From Kondoa malvinella (taxonomy: Eukaryota; Basidiomycota; Agaricostilbomycetes; Agaricostilbales; Kondoaceae), in the NCBI GenBank assembly GCA_039545315.1, contig BCIM01000014.1, positions 248,001 to 312,000 on the forward strand: DNA of 64,000 nucleotides. The letters are read 5' to 3'. The position numbers and the translations under genes are program-made. Below are positions 12,282-24,172 of this stretch, one piece after another; position 1 is the stretch's first letter, and the number at the start of each line of letters is the position of its first letter. The notes below the pieces were generated by a model. The model did no database searches and was not told where the DNA came from. It saw nothing but the letters and a program-made list of their open reading frames with translations.

Positions 12282-13651
12282 CTATTCCCCGCCAAAAATG
12301 CTGCGGGGAGATGTTTAGCTTCTTTCAACAGCAGTCAAACAGTGTGACTCACGTCAACAAGCTATCCGCAACTGCACTAGGCGTCAAAATTCCAACATCA
12401 CTAATAATCGCCCTGATCAAATCCGGTCTGCCATCACATTAGCCTTCTGTCCTCTACCACCTCAACACACTCACGTAGAATAGTCCAACAACGGATTGTT
12501 CTCGATCTGCTCTTCACTCATCTCCAGCGCAGGTGGTTGAGGTGAATGACGCATTAGCCGAGCTTGAGTTTTCGGTATGCTTTCTGGTGGTGTTGGATCT
12601 GAGAAAGCTAATGGTGCAGAGGTTGTAGGTAGATCGTATTGACTGAGAGGGAAGAGGCGGAGGAATTTGAAGCTGTTCTTTGTTGTTCAGCCGGAGTTAG
12701 ACAGAGAATGCGAGGGGCATACCTTTCCGCGAGAAAGTAGACTGGACAATCTTTTGCTTTCGCTGATAGTGCTATGGAGTAAGAGCCTATTGCGTTTATG
12801 CATCCTCCAGATTCCTGCACAAGATATGAGTGATGCAAAAGCCGAAATGCGACGACCTACTGCTACGCCTTCTGCTCCCATCAGCTGTACGACGATCAAA
12901 CCAATTGAGCATACAGAGCTGCAAAAGCGGATGACCACACGTACCACCATGTCACACTTTCCCATCGTATAAGCTACCGCACTGTCCAAAATCACATTAC
13001 ACGGTATGCCCGCTTGCTGCAACACCGCTGCCGTCTTGCAACCCAACCCAAACGGTCTTGCTTCCGTCACAAAGACATTAAACCTCTTTCTGCCAACGGT
13101 GGCTGCATGAATCAACGTTTGCGAGACCAATCTTGAATAAGAATGAGTCATGATTGTTGAACCGTCTTGTATAAACATGGAAGCTTCATTGATGATCTTT
13201 TTGGCGCATACTTGGCTGCCTTTAACGAATGCTCGAGCTTCTTGTGCTAATGAACGTTTGTACGAGTCAAAGGATTGGTTGAGGGAAGGTCGTTGTAGAG
13301 TCACGAAACGCATGAGAAGGTTAGCTCCTGCTGTGAGGGAGATAGGGTTGAAAGATTGTTGCTTGAGCAGGTCGGCTGTCTTTTGGATCTGATCCAGCAG
13401 TTCAGTCATTGTCGAAGCTCGTGATTTGTCTATGAGAGCTGCCAGGGCTAGGTAGCGAGAGCGCGTTCAGCATTACGACGCCAGTACCGACTGCATACAG
13501 GCTTACTTTCAATAGCTGCGATAGGCATGGGCTTGTTGGAATCCTTGAGGAGAAGTTGTTCATACTCTTTCGCAGCTACAACTCAATCAGACGTCGGATC
13601 CTTGTTTAGAGGGCAATGCTGACCATCAAACTGCTCATCCGTCTGTGCCAT
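12282..13651 (-). CDS. GCN3: Translation initiation factor eIF2B subunit alpha (GCN3)
   Basis: This is the regulatory alpha subunit of the eIF2B guanine-nucleotide exchange factor, which senses phosphorylated eIF2 in general amino acid control. A tiny first exon starting at 13651 gives MAQTDEQFD. Splicing then gives AAKEYEQLLLKDSNKPMPIAA, matching the family's conserved MPIAAIE. Later blocks are FMRFVTLQ-like LLMRFVTLQRPSL, STIMTHSYSRLVSQTL, FNVFVTEARPFGLG, GIPCNVILDSAVAYTMGK, MGAEGV, ESGGCINAIGSYSIAL and FLRLFPLSQYDLPT. The C-terminus is LIRAIISDVGILTPSAVADS. The last intron gives an ending LLTIFGGE with stop at 12282; without it translation would stop after LLT. The gene is divergent from LETM1 with about 170 bp between starts. 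Confidence 0.92.
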
Positions 13652-13820
13652 TATTGCTTCACTGACGCGGTTGTTCGGCGGCACCAAAATATTCTTTCTC
13701 TCGACGTAATACGACGACGCAAGTCTGATCAAAAGGAGGATACCACAGCTTTCAAAAGATATCCCGCTACCTCAGCCGTGCGCGTGGAATATACACCCCT
13801 GTGCTTTGATATCCCCTTGA
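13652..13820. promoter_or_regulatory. Short divergent promoter, GCN3/LETM1
   Basis: Only 169 bp separate the inferred start codons of eIF2B-alpha (minus) and LETM1 (plus), so both promoters must share this space or extend into the opposite gene. I see no obvious TATA box or known site. Confidence 0.6.
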
Positions 13821-16266
13821 ATGTCAGTTCATGCACTTTGCGTGCGCTCAGTCCATCGGAGCGCTGCAAGACATGTCGTCGCTCAAGATGTCCGTCTACT
13901 CTTTGCGCCGGCCTTGAAGAATTGGTCTAGAACGTACGCGACAGAGACTTCATCAAATATGTCTACGAATGCTGCACCTCCGCCTTTGCCCACTGGACAG
14001 CCGCCCAAAGCACAGGAAAGCAAAACTGTAGAAGCACAAAAGGTACCTGTAGTTAAACAGAAAGACACCCGGATAACCAACGAGAAGCATTCTGAACGAG
14101 CAGCATTAGCAAAACCAGTTTCTGATTCCAAAATGACGCGATGGCAAAAGATCAAAGCTACCGTCAAGAAGGAAGCTCTGCACTACTGGCACGGTACTCG
14201 CCTATTGGGCAAAGAAATCCGTATTTCGACTCGGTTGCTCGTTAGGCTATTAAGAGGAAACAAATTGACACGAAGAGAACATCGACAGATGAAGCGCACT
14301 ACGAACGATTTGTTGCGCCTTATACCGTTCTCCGTCTTTGTCTTGATCCCATTCATGGAATTGCTCCTGCCTGTTGCGCTCAAGTTATTCCCCAATATGC
14401 TGCCATCTACTTTCACCGATAAATACAAAGAGGTGCTTCCGATATCATCCATTCAGTATCAAGCTCATCTAGGCGATTGTGTATAAACCAGGACGAAAAG
14501 AAACGCAAATTGCTCAAAGTTCGGATCGAAATGGCCAAGTTCCTGCAAGAGACACTACGCGAAACTGGAGTGAAATCACCAAACAAAATCAGAGACTCTG
14601 CTGAATTCAAAGAATTCTTCCGTAAAGTCGGTCATCGGCTTCCTTCTTTCGCTTTGGCTAATAGGCATTTGTCGATACGACAGGTCAGGTCAACGGGCGA
14701 ACAACCTTCAACGGATGATATTGTCAAGACTGCTAGATTGTTTGAGGATGATTTGACGCTCGATAATTTGTCAAGGCCGCAATTGGTTTCGCTTTGTCGG
14801 TACGTCCAGTAACCCTTTATTTTTCCAAGAAGTGACGGAGTATTCGTTACATAGCTACCTGAACATCAACGCTTATGGAACTGATCAATTTCTCCGTCAC
14901 ACCCTTCGTGCACGTCTGATCAAGATCGGAGAAGACGACAAGGTGCGCCGGGCTCAAACATTTTACCATCTGTGTCTAACTTTCGGCCTTTTGCACAGGT
15001 GATTGAATTCGAAGGTATCGAAACCCTAGCCGATGCTGAACTGGCCGCCGCCTGTCAATCGCGAGCTATCAGAAGCACTGGTGTACCAATCGAGAAACAG
15101 CGAGAGAACTTGGCTCAATGGATCGACTTGCATGTGCATCGGGAATTGAGCGGAACGCTCTTGATTCTTTCGAGGGCGTTCAGTTTCAACCAGGCGAATA
15201 CTACCGATGGGTATTTGGTCAGTTTGAGGGATACGCTGAGTAGTTTGCCGGATGCTTTGGTGCGGATCCCTTTTCTTGTGTCTGTTGTAGACTAAGGAGA
15301 ACGGATTTTCCTGCACAGTTGAACGAGACGGAGATGGAAGTTTCTGGCGATCAGTCTGACTTTAAGAAGAAGTTGGAGGTGCTTGAAGAGCAGGAAGATC
15401 TCATCGAAGATGAGGCTGAACAAGAAGAGGTGCGTGCTTGCTGCACTGAGTCGGCATTGGCTGATGCGGTGCTGCCAACCTGTACAGAGAGAAGCGAACG
15501 ACCGTCAAGCTAGAAAGGAAGAGGCTGAAGCGGAAGAACGCGCCAAGCAAGAAGAGTTGGAATCGCGCAAGACTGAGGAAGAGAGACAGAAGGCCGAGCA
15601 GATGCTGCCTGAATCTCAGGTGCGTTATTGGTTTGCAAGATTGACTAATCGCTTATGCAACTCCACCACGCGCAGGACAAGTCAGCAACTGCAGCAGAAG
15701 ACACTGACGATATCCGTATGACATCCGAGCAAGTGAATGAGCTCGGTGCTGCTCTTTCGATCCTTTCTGCCAAGTCCAGTGTGCTGCAAGAACGAGAGGA
15801 ACTCAAGAAACTCATGGAAGAGAACCAAAAGACTGAAGAGTCAGCTGACGATCAAGACTCGACCGTTTCTGGCTTGGCAAAGAGGATCAAGTCCATGATC
15901 AAGAAGGTCGATCAGCAGCTGGAAGAATGTGAGTTTTAGCTATTGCTCTTTCGGTAAAGCTGACACGCAGAACCAGATGATGCCGAGGTCGGTAACAAAA
16001 TGAACACTATAGCCGTTGGCGAAGATGGCAAACTCGCTTTGATTGACCTGAAGAAAGCCCTTCGCGAAATTCGACACGCTCCTTCGGAAGACAAGATAGA
16101 TGTGTTGGTCGGCAAGCTGGACATTGATAAAGATGGGTTTGTGACACTGCAGGAGATTTTGTCATTGGCGGAAACGGAAGGCTTGGGAGTTCTGCTAGAA
16201 GGACAAACGCCGGACATTGTGCAGGAAGCTCAAAAGCTGAAAAGGGAGGATGTCATAGAGAAGTAG
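13821..16266 (+). CDS. LETM1/MDM38-like mitochondrial inner-membrane protein with EF-hand
   Basis: This is an inner-membrane protein needed for mitochondrial K+/H+ homeostasis and, in yeast Mdm38, for ribosome association and protein export. The N-terminus is rich in Arg/Ser/Ala ([20 protein letters not shown]) as a mitochondrial presequence. The LETM1 domain has [20 protein letters not shown], one membrane helix ([20 protein letters not shown]), [12 protein letters not shown] and the ribosome-binding-like block around [20 protein letters not shown]. The second half is Glu/Lys/Arg-rich coiled coil. Near the C-terminus an EF-hand loop, [13 protein letters not shown], has the expected acidic positions. 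Introns are about 50 nt and interrupt the coiled-coil region repeatedly. Presence of the EF-hand makes it closer to metazoan LETM1 than to yeast Mdm38. Confidence 0.92.
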
Positions 16267-16487
16267 ATGAGGCAATGCAAGTGTAATATAGCTATACACC
16301 TCTAAGCATCTTTGGCAGCAGACATGGCTTGCCTTCTTACCATTCACGAGCTTGGACCTACTTGTCAAAGCGCAGTCCTCAAGGCATTAGCCAGGCTGTC
16401 AAGAGCTACAACAAGACTGCTCTGACACCTTACTACGCGTCTACTTGTTGTCCTGCGCATAAAAGAAAACAAACAAAGCATTGAGAA

Positions 16488-18099
16488 ATGGACGCAAGCT
16501 TGGTCATATTGCGAGGCTCAGCTGCCGCAGAAGACAGCTGCAAGGTCGTCGAGGCCGTATTGGTCACTGTCAATGTACATATCATCGCTCAAAAGCGCGT
16601 ACAAGGCTTTGGCCAAATCCCTCAGCTAGCAAGCGGTGTTAACGAAATCTATGCGGTATCTGCTGGTCAGGCCGTCCATGATGCACTCGCCAGGTAGGCC
16701 GGAATGGTAGTGTCTGCGGCGCCATAGCTCATTCAATGATCAGCTTGACGGAAACCTATGGAGACGAAGTCAACTGCGTCTTTGGAGAAGAGGCTGTCGC
16801 AGCAATAGCCAAGCTCTTCCCGGAGCTTGTTGAGCTTGAGAAGCTGAAGTCTCGGAAGTACACGAAGTCAGCACTTTGGCAAGCGAGAGACGGGTCTTTA
16901 CTTTCGACAAACCCATAGCTCCGCTAACGGCGGAAGCGCTAGCTGACAAGCAAGCCGAGCTTGATGAACCTACCAGTGAAGAGCCCTCACTTCCTAGCAA
17001 CTCTTCTCTCATTCTGTCCGACTCGGTTACATCTACTTCCCAGTCTTTGAAGACTCGAGCTGCGCCCAGATCGCTAGGCAAGCCAGCAGTGCAGCCTCGC
17101 TTGACCAAATCTGCAATGCTGCGGATGGGTCTCACGCCGCCAGCACCTCTATCACGCGCACCAAGCTCTCTGTCCGAATCTTCCAGCACCAAACCGACTT
17201 CTTCCATTTCCAGACCAAGAACCTCGACATCTTCTTCTACCATACCAAGATCGCTCGCTCAACCTGCTATAGCCGTCCGAACCAATCGTGCCGCCCAAAT
17301 ACGAGCTTCCGGAGCCGTCTATGTAGGCGCAGAACCAGCCGTCAAACCGTCTATAGGTCGTCGGCAATCAACAGGTACGGCAGAACGCTCATCCCTTGCG
17401 ACATACGAAAATGTACCTGGTCATAGAAGAAAGTCGCTACAGCCAATGATCGTTCGTCAACCGGATTTTGTGGTCAAGCAGAACCGAGCAGCGGCGCTGA
17501 GGGCAGGTGGTGAGGTAGCGGAGCAAGCAAAGATCAGGAGACAAAGTTGCGGGACTGCAGATCGATCAAACAACCCGGCTTTTGACAATATTCCTGGATT
17601 CAAGAGGAAGAGTTTGGCTAGTGTGGAGAGTACGAAACAACCTGCTGCGCCTGTTAGATTGAGCAAGGCTGCTGCTTTGAGAATGGGAGTTCAGATACCG
17701 GAGAGTACTAGGGCGAAGAAGGCATCAATGGAGTCTTTGGAAGAAGAGAATGATGAAAATGCCCAGAGTGAGTCTGGTCACATTATATCGTTACCGTACT
17801 CACACCTCATTGACCTAGCGACACAACGCTCTTCTTCATTTCGCTCGTCTCGGCCGCCATCTATCACTCCTCGTCTGAACAAAGCCAGTGCACTACGCAG
17901 CGCTATCGATCGACCTCGCTCTTCCCTTGCTTTGGCGGACTCACCTCGGCATGTCAATCCGCCAAGCCCGACAGCCAGCCGTCGCCCTTCAAGCGCTATG
18001 GAGAAATCCAGCCGGGCTCAAAGCAAGTCCGGTACACTCACTGCTCGCGTCCGTCAGCCTATCATCCATGTCGACAAGGACGAGTCGGAGACTTTCTGA
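16488..18099 (+). CDS. Repeat-containing protein of unknown function (NKxAALR / VPGxRRKSL repeats)
   Basis: I do not recognise the function. Exon 1 begins MDASLVILRGSAAAEDSCKV. A 16695-16740 intron leads to LTETYGDEVNCVFGEEAVAA and LFPELVELEKLKSRK. The rest lies in another frame through to the stop at 18099. It is Ser/Pro/Arg-rich and holds five copies of a short motif of the type (N/S)(K/R)(A/S)AxLR: LTKSAMLR, TNRAAQIR, QNRAAALR, LSKAAALR and LNKASALR. Two of them sit in tandem units of about 60 residues that also carry RRQSxGTA(E/D)RS and (Y/F)(E/D)N(V/I)PGxxRKSL. RRxS and RKS sites suggest phosphorylation. The join between the halves is uncertain: a 26-nt (16858-16883) or 35-nt (16849-16883) intron would keep the frame, otherwise there is a frameshift. 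Confidence 0.6.
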
Positions 18100-18246
18100 T
18101 TCTGCACCCGTATACCTTTTGCTTTATCAGTCACTGCTGTTGTTGCTCGTGTCATTATGGGTTCTCTTTGTTGTTGTACGGGATGACGGCGGGTTTGTAC
18201 TCCTTAGGGATTTGTGACACTTTATTGCATTGTACAATTTCAGGGC

Positions 18247-19693
18247 TCAAAATACAAGGACTGGCTTGATTACTTTCCCGTCGCGCAGCTCATCGAAAGC
18301 TTTCTGAAAGTCCTCGAACGGATAGAAAGTGAGAATCTCGTCAAATGGAAATAGGCCTTGGGCGAATCATCAGCATGTATAACAAGTCTCGCATTCATAA
18401 AACTCACCGCGCTGCCACAGATCGATGAGTTTTGGCAGATATACCCTAGGTGCAGCATCTCCTTGATGGGTTCCACGATAGGTTAGACCTTTCTGCAGAT
18501 GCGAAGTGACAGGTAGTGTAGGTCCTACGTTGGGACCGGTGCCGCCTATGGTGACCAATGTTCCTCGAGTTGCCAAGATCTTGTGACCAGTTCCCAGTAT
18601 TGCGGCACTTCCGACAGCATCGAGTGCATAATTGACTCCTCTGCCTTCCGTTACTGGAGAAGCATGAGCATTATCACGATACCGGGATCAGAATGGCTCA
18701 CTCTCTTTTACTCTCGCTTCAACGTCCTCTTTGGAAGCATCTATAGTGTGAGTCGCGCCATACTTTGTTGCAGCCGCGAGCTTCGAGGCTTGAAGGTCTA
18801 TCGCTATAAGGTACTTTGGTGTCGTCATTTTGGCAGCCACTACAGGTACCTTAGTCATGTACGCAGAGCTTTCGACTGTTCTTACTGATGGCAGCAATTC
18901 CGACTCCGCCACAGCCGAATATCGCGAGCGATTCATTGACTTTGGGCTGACAGACGTTCAAAACAGCTCCAGAGCCGGTTTGGAAAGCGCATCCAAGACA
19001 TGCTATAGTCTTCAGAGTTTCTCGATCGGCGTCGACTTTGACGGCTGAGCTACACTTCACTATAGCTAGACGCGAAAAGGAGCCTGTCCAATATGTTAGA
19101 GAGGCTGTGAGGTACGGCAGTATTGCCTTACTTTGACCGAAGAAGCCCGCATTGAGATGCCCTTTTGCGTCGGTGACTATTGATGAGCCGTCTTCTCGCT
19201 TGCCCAGGAAGTTCATTTGTGTCAATTTATCGCAATAGGCCGGAAAACCAGAGGAACCTTTAGGATATGAGTATGAGATCATGCGAGAGAAGCAGTTCCT
19301 ACAAGATGGGCAAGCTGCGCATGATGCAAAAGACAGTATCACAGAATCGCCGACCACAAAGTCCGAGACGCTCTTTCCAATTTCCTTGATGATGCCCCTT
19401 ATTGAAAGGCCGCTCAGCGCTATTGAAGATGTAATTTGAGTTACCTACCCTCCTTCATGTCCGAATACGCCTTGGAGGAAAGGTGGAAACTGATTTGCAC
19501 GCGCTTTCATGTCTGTTCAATACTTAGCGTCACCTGGAAGACAGGGCTGATACTACGTACCTGTATGACATATGCCAACAGCGACCATCTCTACTAGCAG
19601 TTCATTATCCTGCAAATCGCTCAAAGTGACTTCTTCTATTTCAGCGGGAACAGCAGCATCTCTAAAGACAAGAGCCCTAGTCTGGCGAGGCAT
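18247..19693 (-). CDS. Zinc-dependent medium-chain alcohol dehydrogenase (aryl-alcohol type)
   Basis: This is an NAD(P)+-dependent oxidoreductase of the MDR superfamily. It begins MPRQTRALVFRDAAVPAEIE at 19693. The catalytic zinc region includes GICHTD and the GHEG block. The structural zinc lobe shows the four-cysteine cluster CAACPSCRNC. The Rossmann fold has IFGCGGVGIAAI. The C-terminal part contains YALDAVGSAAILGTGHKIL, LVTIGGTGPN and DGKVIKPVLVF before the stop at 18247. Features such as the SCRNC loop and the KGLTYRGTHQGDA block place it near aryl-alcohol/benzyl-alcohol dehydrogenases rather than yeast ADH1. The substrate is not determined. At least seven short introns interrupt it. Confidence 0.85.
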
Positions 19694-19937
19694 GACAGAG
19701 AGATCTACGGAAATACGATTGGAAGCTCAGGAGAGCTCTGCTGCACAAATAGCAGTCGGCACGACAGACAAATGGATGAACTGAAATGCCGTTCTAATGG
19801 AGACAGCGTCAGAGGCGACTTGGGAGCAAGTGAGAAGAGCCTATAGCTAGCACAAAGGCAGGCTACCATAATCGCGATATAGTACAGCATATCATTAGTT
19901 GCTGGTCAACCTTCATTCTGGCTATAGATAGTATAGA

Positions 19938-21151
19938 TCAATTTAGATGCATTGACTTAATGATATATAGGCACGCAACATATGCACAGCGAATACTAAT
20001 ATCTATCCACCTAGCCTCCACCTCAGATGGGAAACCAGTATTGAAGAAATACCTTTGCCCGGCTAGCGCTGTTGAAGGTGCCTGGACTGAGCCGCCAGCA
20101 GCTGCTCGATCTTTGTTGCTCCTCGTCCACAGAAGGCTGGAGGATTTGAAAGTCGGATCTTGGTACGTTGCTTGTCTGGTGTTGACGGGACTTTGAATAG
20201 ATGACAAGGAGCAGAGCCTGAAGACGATAGGAACGAGTTCGAAGCTTGTTGTATGCGATCCTGATTGTTAGTGTCTGAAGCTTCAATATGTACCAGTCGC
20301 AATTCTGGACTGCATGTTGTATTCGCTTGATGCAGAGTAAGGCGGAAATCGGAGTCTATCACAACTTTGACCAGACCGCTGGGTATTTGCCATCTTCCGA
20401 AGTCATTGCGCAGTGCCAGCATTCGCTCTGAAATGTACAAAATTGATAAGCAAACGATGCCTCATGACATTATAACAAACGTACCTTTTTGGTGAATCTC
20501 CAGGATGCCACCCATCCCAAGTTGAGACTCTTGGTAACTACTCATTTGACCGCTCGCAGATCCATTCCCGTTTTGAAGGCAACACGCGAGCGCTGCTGGT
20601 AGATATGGTTGGGTAGGTGTGCTCGGCACGAAAGGGTTGATGACACGAGCCTGCTCTAGGTCAGTGTACAGTTACAGAGGAGTGAGATGACTCGCTCGTT
20701 CGCGCTGTTGATGAGCCAGCTCGTGACAAAACACTGTATAGTAGGCGAACCCAAGTAACCAGAACCAATCCTGATCCTCACTTAAAACAACTTCTTCTAT
20801 GCAATGGAGCCATGATGTAGACATGAATATGAGATTATGGTAAAGCGCATGAGCTGTCATGTTGGAGCCAAAAGGAAGACTTGATGCCGTCTCCGTTTCT
20901 ACATACACGACCTCTATCTTGGCAGAGGCTAGATACTGTTGTATTTGAGCAGGAGACAGATGATCAATCTTTGGAGAAAGAGGTGTAAAGCAAGAGATGT
21001 AGCTCGCTTGTAGTTCGGAAGGCAACGAGGATGTTAGGGTCGACCAGATTCTGGCGATCAGAAGAGTATATCTGGTTTCGATAGGTTGACCGTATGTCAA
21101 GAGACCATGCGCGTCAAATTGACCGAGCCTTTCTATCGGCGGTGTGGACAT
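19938..21151 (-). CDS. Zinc metallopeptidase-like protein with an HELAH motif
   Basis: The first exon starts with MSTPPIERLGQFDAHGLLTY at 21151; upstream in-frame codons include no ATG. Near its end is FAYYTVFCHELAHQQRE, an HExxH zinc-binding motif of gluzincin/metzincin-type peptidases. After an intron comes SSYQESQLGMGGILEIHQK, where a glutamate could be the third zinc ligand, as in fungal proteins with an HExxH followed by E-x-G-x-x-x-E. Further exons give ERMLALRNDFGRWQIPSGL and a C-terminal Ser/Thr-rich part. The 3' end is uncertain: one frame stops at 20063, but another, continuing through QDPTFKSSSLLWTRSNKD to 19938, looks more coding. No signal peptide is visible, so it is probably intracellular. 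Family assignment is by motif only. Confidence 0.55.
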
Positions 21152-21319
21152 TGTGAGGGATACAAGATCGGCGCAGCGAACCAAGGAAAGCGTTCTGAAC
21201 TCTTGCTAGGGCTGAGCCGAATCAAGACCAGTCTGATTGAAGTATAGCTGGCTGTGAGCAGCCGATAGTTTCCAAATGGATGTGTTTCGCTTGATGGCCT
21301 GGTTCAGCTGACTTTGAGA

Positions 21320-21867
21320 TCATAACACATAGGCTCTCGTTCCCTTTGCCCAAATGGCAGGCATCCAATTGACTTGGCCATCAGATATGCTCATGGGCAA
21401 GAGGCAACTCTTCTCTAGGCAAGATTTGAGCTGCGAGCGCTGAACCTTCTTCTTCGATTGCCATTCGTATCTACTCCAGTCTTGAGCTGCTCCTATGGCT
21501 TTCCGCATCAATTTTCTGCTTTTTGATGCGCACTTTCCCAAAGAGTTGCAAAACGGTCGTTGTTCTTTAACCAGCTGCTCGACTGTCAACTCGTGCTTCT
21601 TCTCTTGTCTGATAGCAGATTGTATGCGACGCCTCTTCGACAGCTCTCTACGTTTGAGATGATCTGCCTCGAATGCTTAGAGACTGCCCTCTTGATGTCG
21701 TCGTCATTCCCGTCTGCTTCAGTCTCGCTCTGGTTTTGTACTTACTGTGAATGTCATCTTTTCAAGCATTTCTCTGCGTCTTCTTGGTCTGTCTGTTGGT
21801 ACCGAGTCCACGCTTGCTGCTCTTCTATTCTGCCTAGCGTGCTTGTGATCTCAACAGTCGCGAGCAT
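21320..21867 (-). CDS. Small basic protein, possible PAPA-1-like (INO80 Ies2-type) helix
   Basis: The last exon, from about 21680 to the stop at 21320, reads RRELSKRRRIQSAIRQEKKH then ELTVEQLVKEQ and a Lys/Arg-rich tail ending VNWMPAIWAKGTRAYVL. The KRRR..QEKKHELTVEQLVKEQ helix resembles the PAPA-1 region of INO80 subunit Ies2/INO80B, but the match is by eye and weak. Upstream sequence towards 21867 contains Arg-rich pieces (DRPRRRREMLEK), an acidic patch and a GTAAGT donor, yet I could not build an unbroken splice chain. The start is therefore approximate. A nuclear basic protein is a fair reading, and a non-gene is possible. Confidence 0.35.
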
Positions 21868-22012
21868 GAACGCGTCGCCGAACTCAATTTACCTTGAACG
21901 CGTATTATGTGATGCTTTACGTTAATTGCAGCTGTTGCAACCTTATACGCTGTTGCTTGCCTTCTCTTGGTCGAATCTTTATCTCTCGCTTCAATCTTTG
22001 TTGCCCGTCAAG

Positions 22013-24172
22013 ATGTCATCAACAGCTCCTTTGTTCTCGCCCACCGTTGTTTACTCGCCTTTCACAGACAAGCCAGATCCTCTCGACGAGACGACATTCG
22101 ACAAAGACGAATATGATACACGCGAAACCCAACAGATAGACTTCGATCCACTAGAAAGCAAAGCAAGCAGACTTAAAAGGACGACATGTCTGGCACTACT
22201 CGCTACCGCGTCCCTTGTCGCCCTCCTCTCCCTGCTGCAGAGCCATGCTTCTGGTGCTCTGGCTCCTTTCGAAGCAAAAATCCTGGCTTCAGTCACGTCA
22301 ACAGCGATCGATCAATGCAGAGTCATCTCGACCAAAGCTAGGTGTGATTGTTTTGCCTGCCTACGTGATTAAGCTTATCTGTTTCCTCGTAGGACACACA
22401 TCGAAGGGCTGAAAGAAGTACCAACAGGCGCGATCGCTGCTACACTGGACGGCATTCTTATCTCTACATCGACGCAAATACCCTATCCAGCTCATATCTG
22501 CCTATACGCGGTCCTCGCACCGAATCCTGATTATCCAGTAAGAGAAGTAGCACCTGACTATTGGCGCGATATCGGACCAGACGGAATACACTGGCAGATC
22601 ACTTCCGATTCAGCTCATATCCAGCTCGAAACGCCAAACATTGCCAGTCTTTTTCCAATCACCTACGCAAACTATACAGACAGCCCTGAACATCCTCATG
22701 TATACGCTCAGCCAATCACGATTCGAGAAGCAGGCGTATGGACAGCTTCAGCGGAGACCGCCTTGATTAGCTGGGACTGGCTACGTGAGAATCAGGGTGT
22801 CAAGGATGTCTATGAGTATCAAAACAAGCCTCTTCAGCCGACAAGCTTTACTGTCAACGCTCCGGCCGAGATGGTCGAGAAGCCTGTATGTGATGCGACT
22901 TTGGGCAAGACCGTCGATTCTACCGGGTATGTTTGCTCGCTTAGCGACCTACAGACATCTTATCTGGTCTTGCAGCATCTGGAGGATCAATGATACGGAT
23001 CCATCGAGACCTCACATGCATGACGAGTGAGCACACCGGTCTTCGATATATCCGTGCCTAACCTGTGTCAAAACAGCTTCTGGCACATGTCCTTCCAACA
23101 CTCTGAATGTCAACAGCCATACTATGATCCTCCAGCCATTCGGAAGTGTTTAGCAAACAAAAAGCTTCACTTCTATGGTGATTCTAACGTCAGGCGAGCC
23201 ACAAAAATGCTACAGAGTGAGGGCGCTTGGTGTGGAATGGACAAGCAGTATGACTGTGAGCGGACCTTTCACCAATACTTACTCGGCTGATGTATTGTTC
23301 ACAGCTTGCCAATCAGAGGGTGCGTCCTGAACAGTAGATTACTACTGGCGAGATTGACCAATGATATAGACTACATGGAGCATGCCTTCCCAGACGGAAC
23401 AGTCGTCGGTCAAGTCTTTTCCAACGCTTGCAGGAATCCTCCTTTGTCGATATTGGACAACACAACGATCCATTTCGCCTTCACTGGCGGGCTCTCAATT
23501 CACCCTGATTGCAGCACGATGGCTGAGCTAGCCATTCTCGCCAAGCGAAGGTTAGGCCTGCAACAACCGCCTATCTCGCCTGAGGAGGAGCAGGATGTTG
23601 TCGTGAGTGCACTATGCTATGAACCACGACGTCACTAAAGTGCACTATAGTACATATCATCTCTCTCATGGGAGCTTGCTTTCGCGCCGCTCGATGGTTA
23701 CAAAGATCAACTATCTGAGCTGCATCAGCTACTTGATCAGGCTTATCCAAATTCGAAGATTCTGATCAGAGAAGCTACCACTGTCTGTAAGTAGCTCTAA
23801 CATTATGGAATGCTCTTCTTACCGGCTTCAGGCTGTCGCGGAGCCTTGAAGGGAAGCGCAGGCATCAAGAGAACAGTGCTCTTTAACCGACTTCTGCAGC
23901 AGGAATTTGCAGATGTACGTTCTCGCACGCTGCTAATGGTCAGCTCCACTGAGCATGCCTCGCAGACAAATGATCGATACCACATTGTACCGGTCTCAGC
24001 TCTGGATGGCCGGAGATTCAGCCACGATGGGAAAGGAATGGCAGTACTCTATGTGAGTGACACCACACTGGCAGAGAACCGCAGCTGACTTTGCGACCAG
24101 TCAAATCATTTGCGATCGACAGAAGTCAGCCAGGAAGTGCAGATGATAGCACATGCAATATGTCATTCCTAG
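22013..24172 (+). CDS. Type II membrane glycan O-acetyltransferase/esterase-like protein (PC-esterase, GDSN motif)
   Basis: The protein starts MSSTAPLFSPTVVYSPFTDK. After a short cytosolic arm it has one hydrophobic segment (CLALLATASLVALLSLL) at about residues 61-77, so it is a likely type II Golgi membrane protein. The luminal part includes VREVAPDYWRDIGPDGIHW and, after several introns, the SGNH/PC-esterase signature LHFYGDSNVRR. Near the C-terminus are DGRRFSHDGKGMAVLYSNHL, supplying the Asp/His expected for the catalytic triad. The family includes plant TBL/PMR5 and fungal/animal Cas1/NXPE-like enzymes acting on polysaccharide acetylation. The exact glycan is unknown. The stop is at 24170-24172. 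Confidence 0.72.

Noticed and set aside
16770..17243. 157-codon minus-strand open frame
   Set aside because: Antisense to the Ser/Pro-rich repeat protein, which has stronger internal evidence (repeats).
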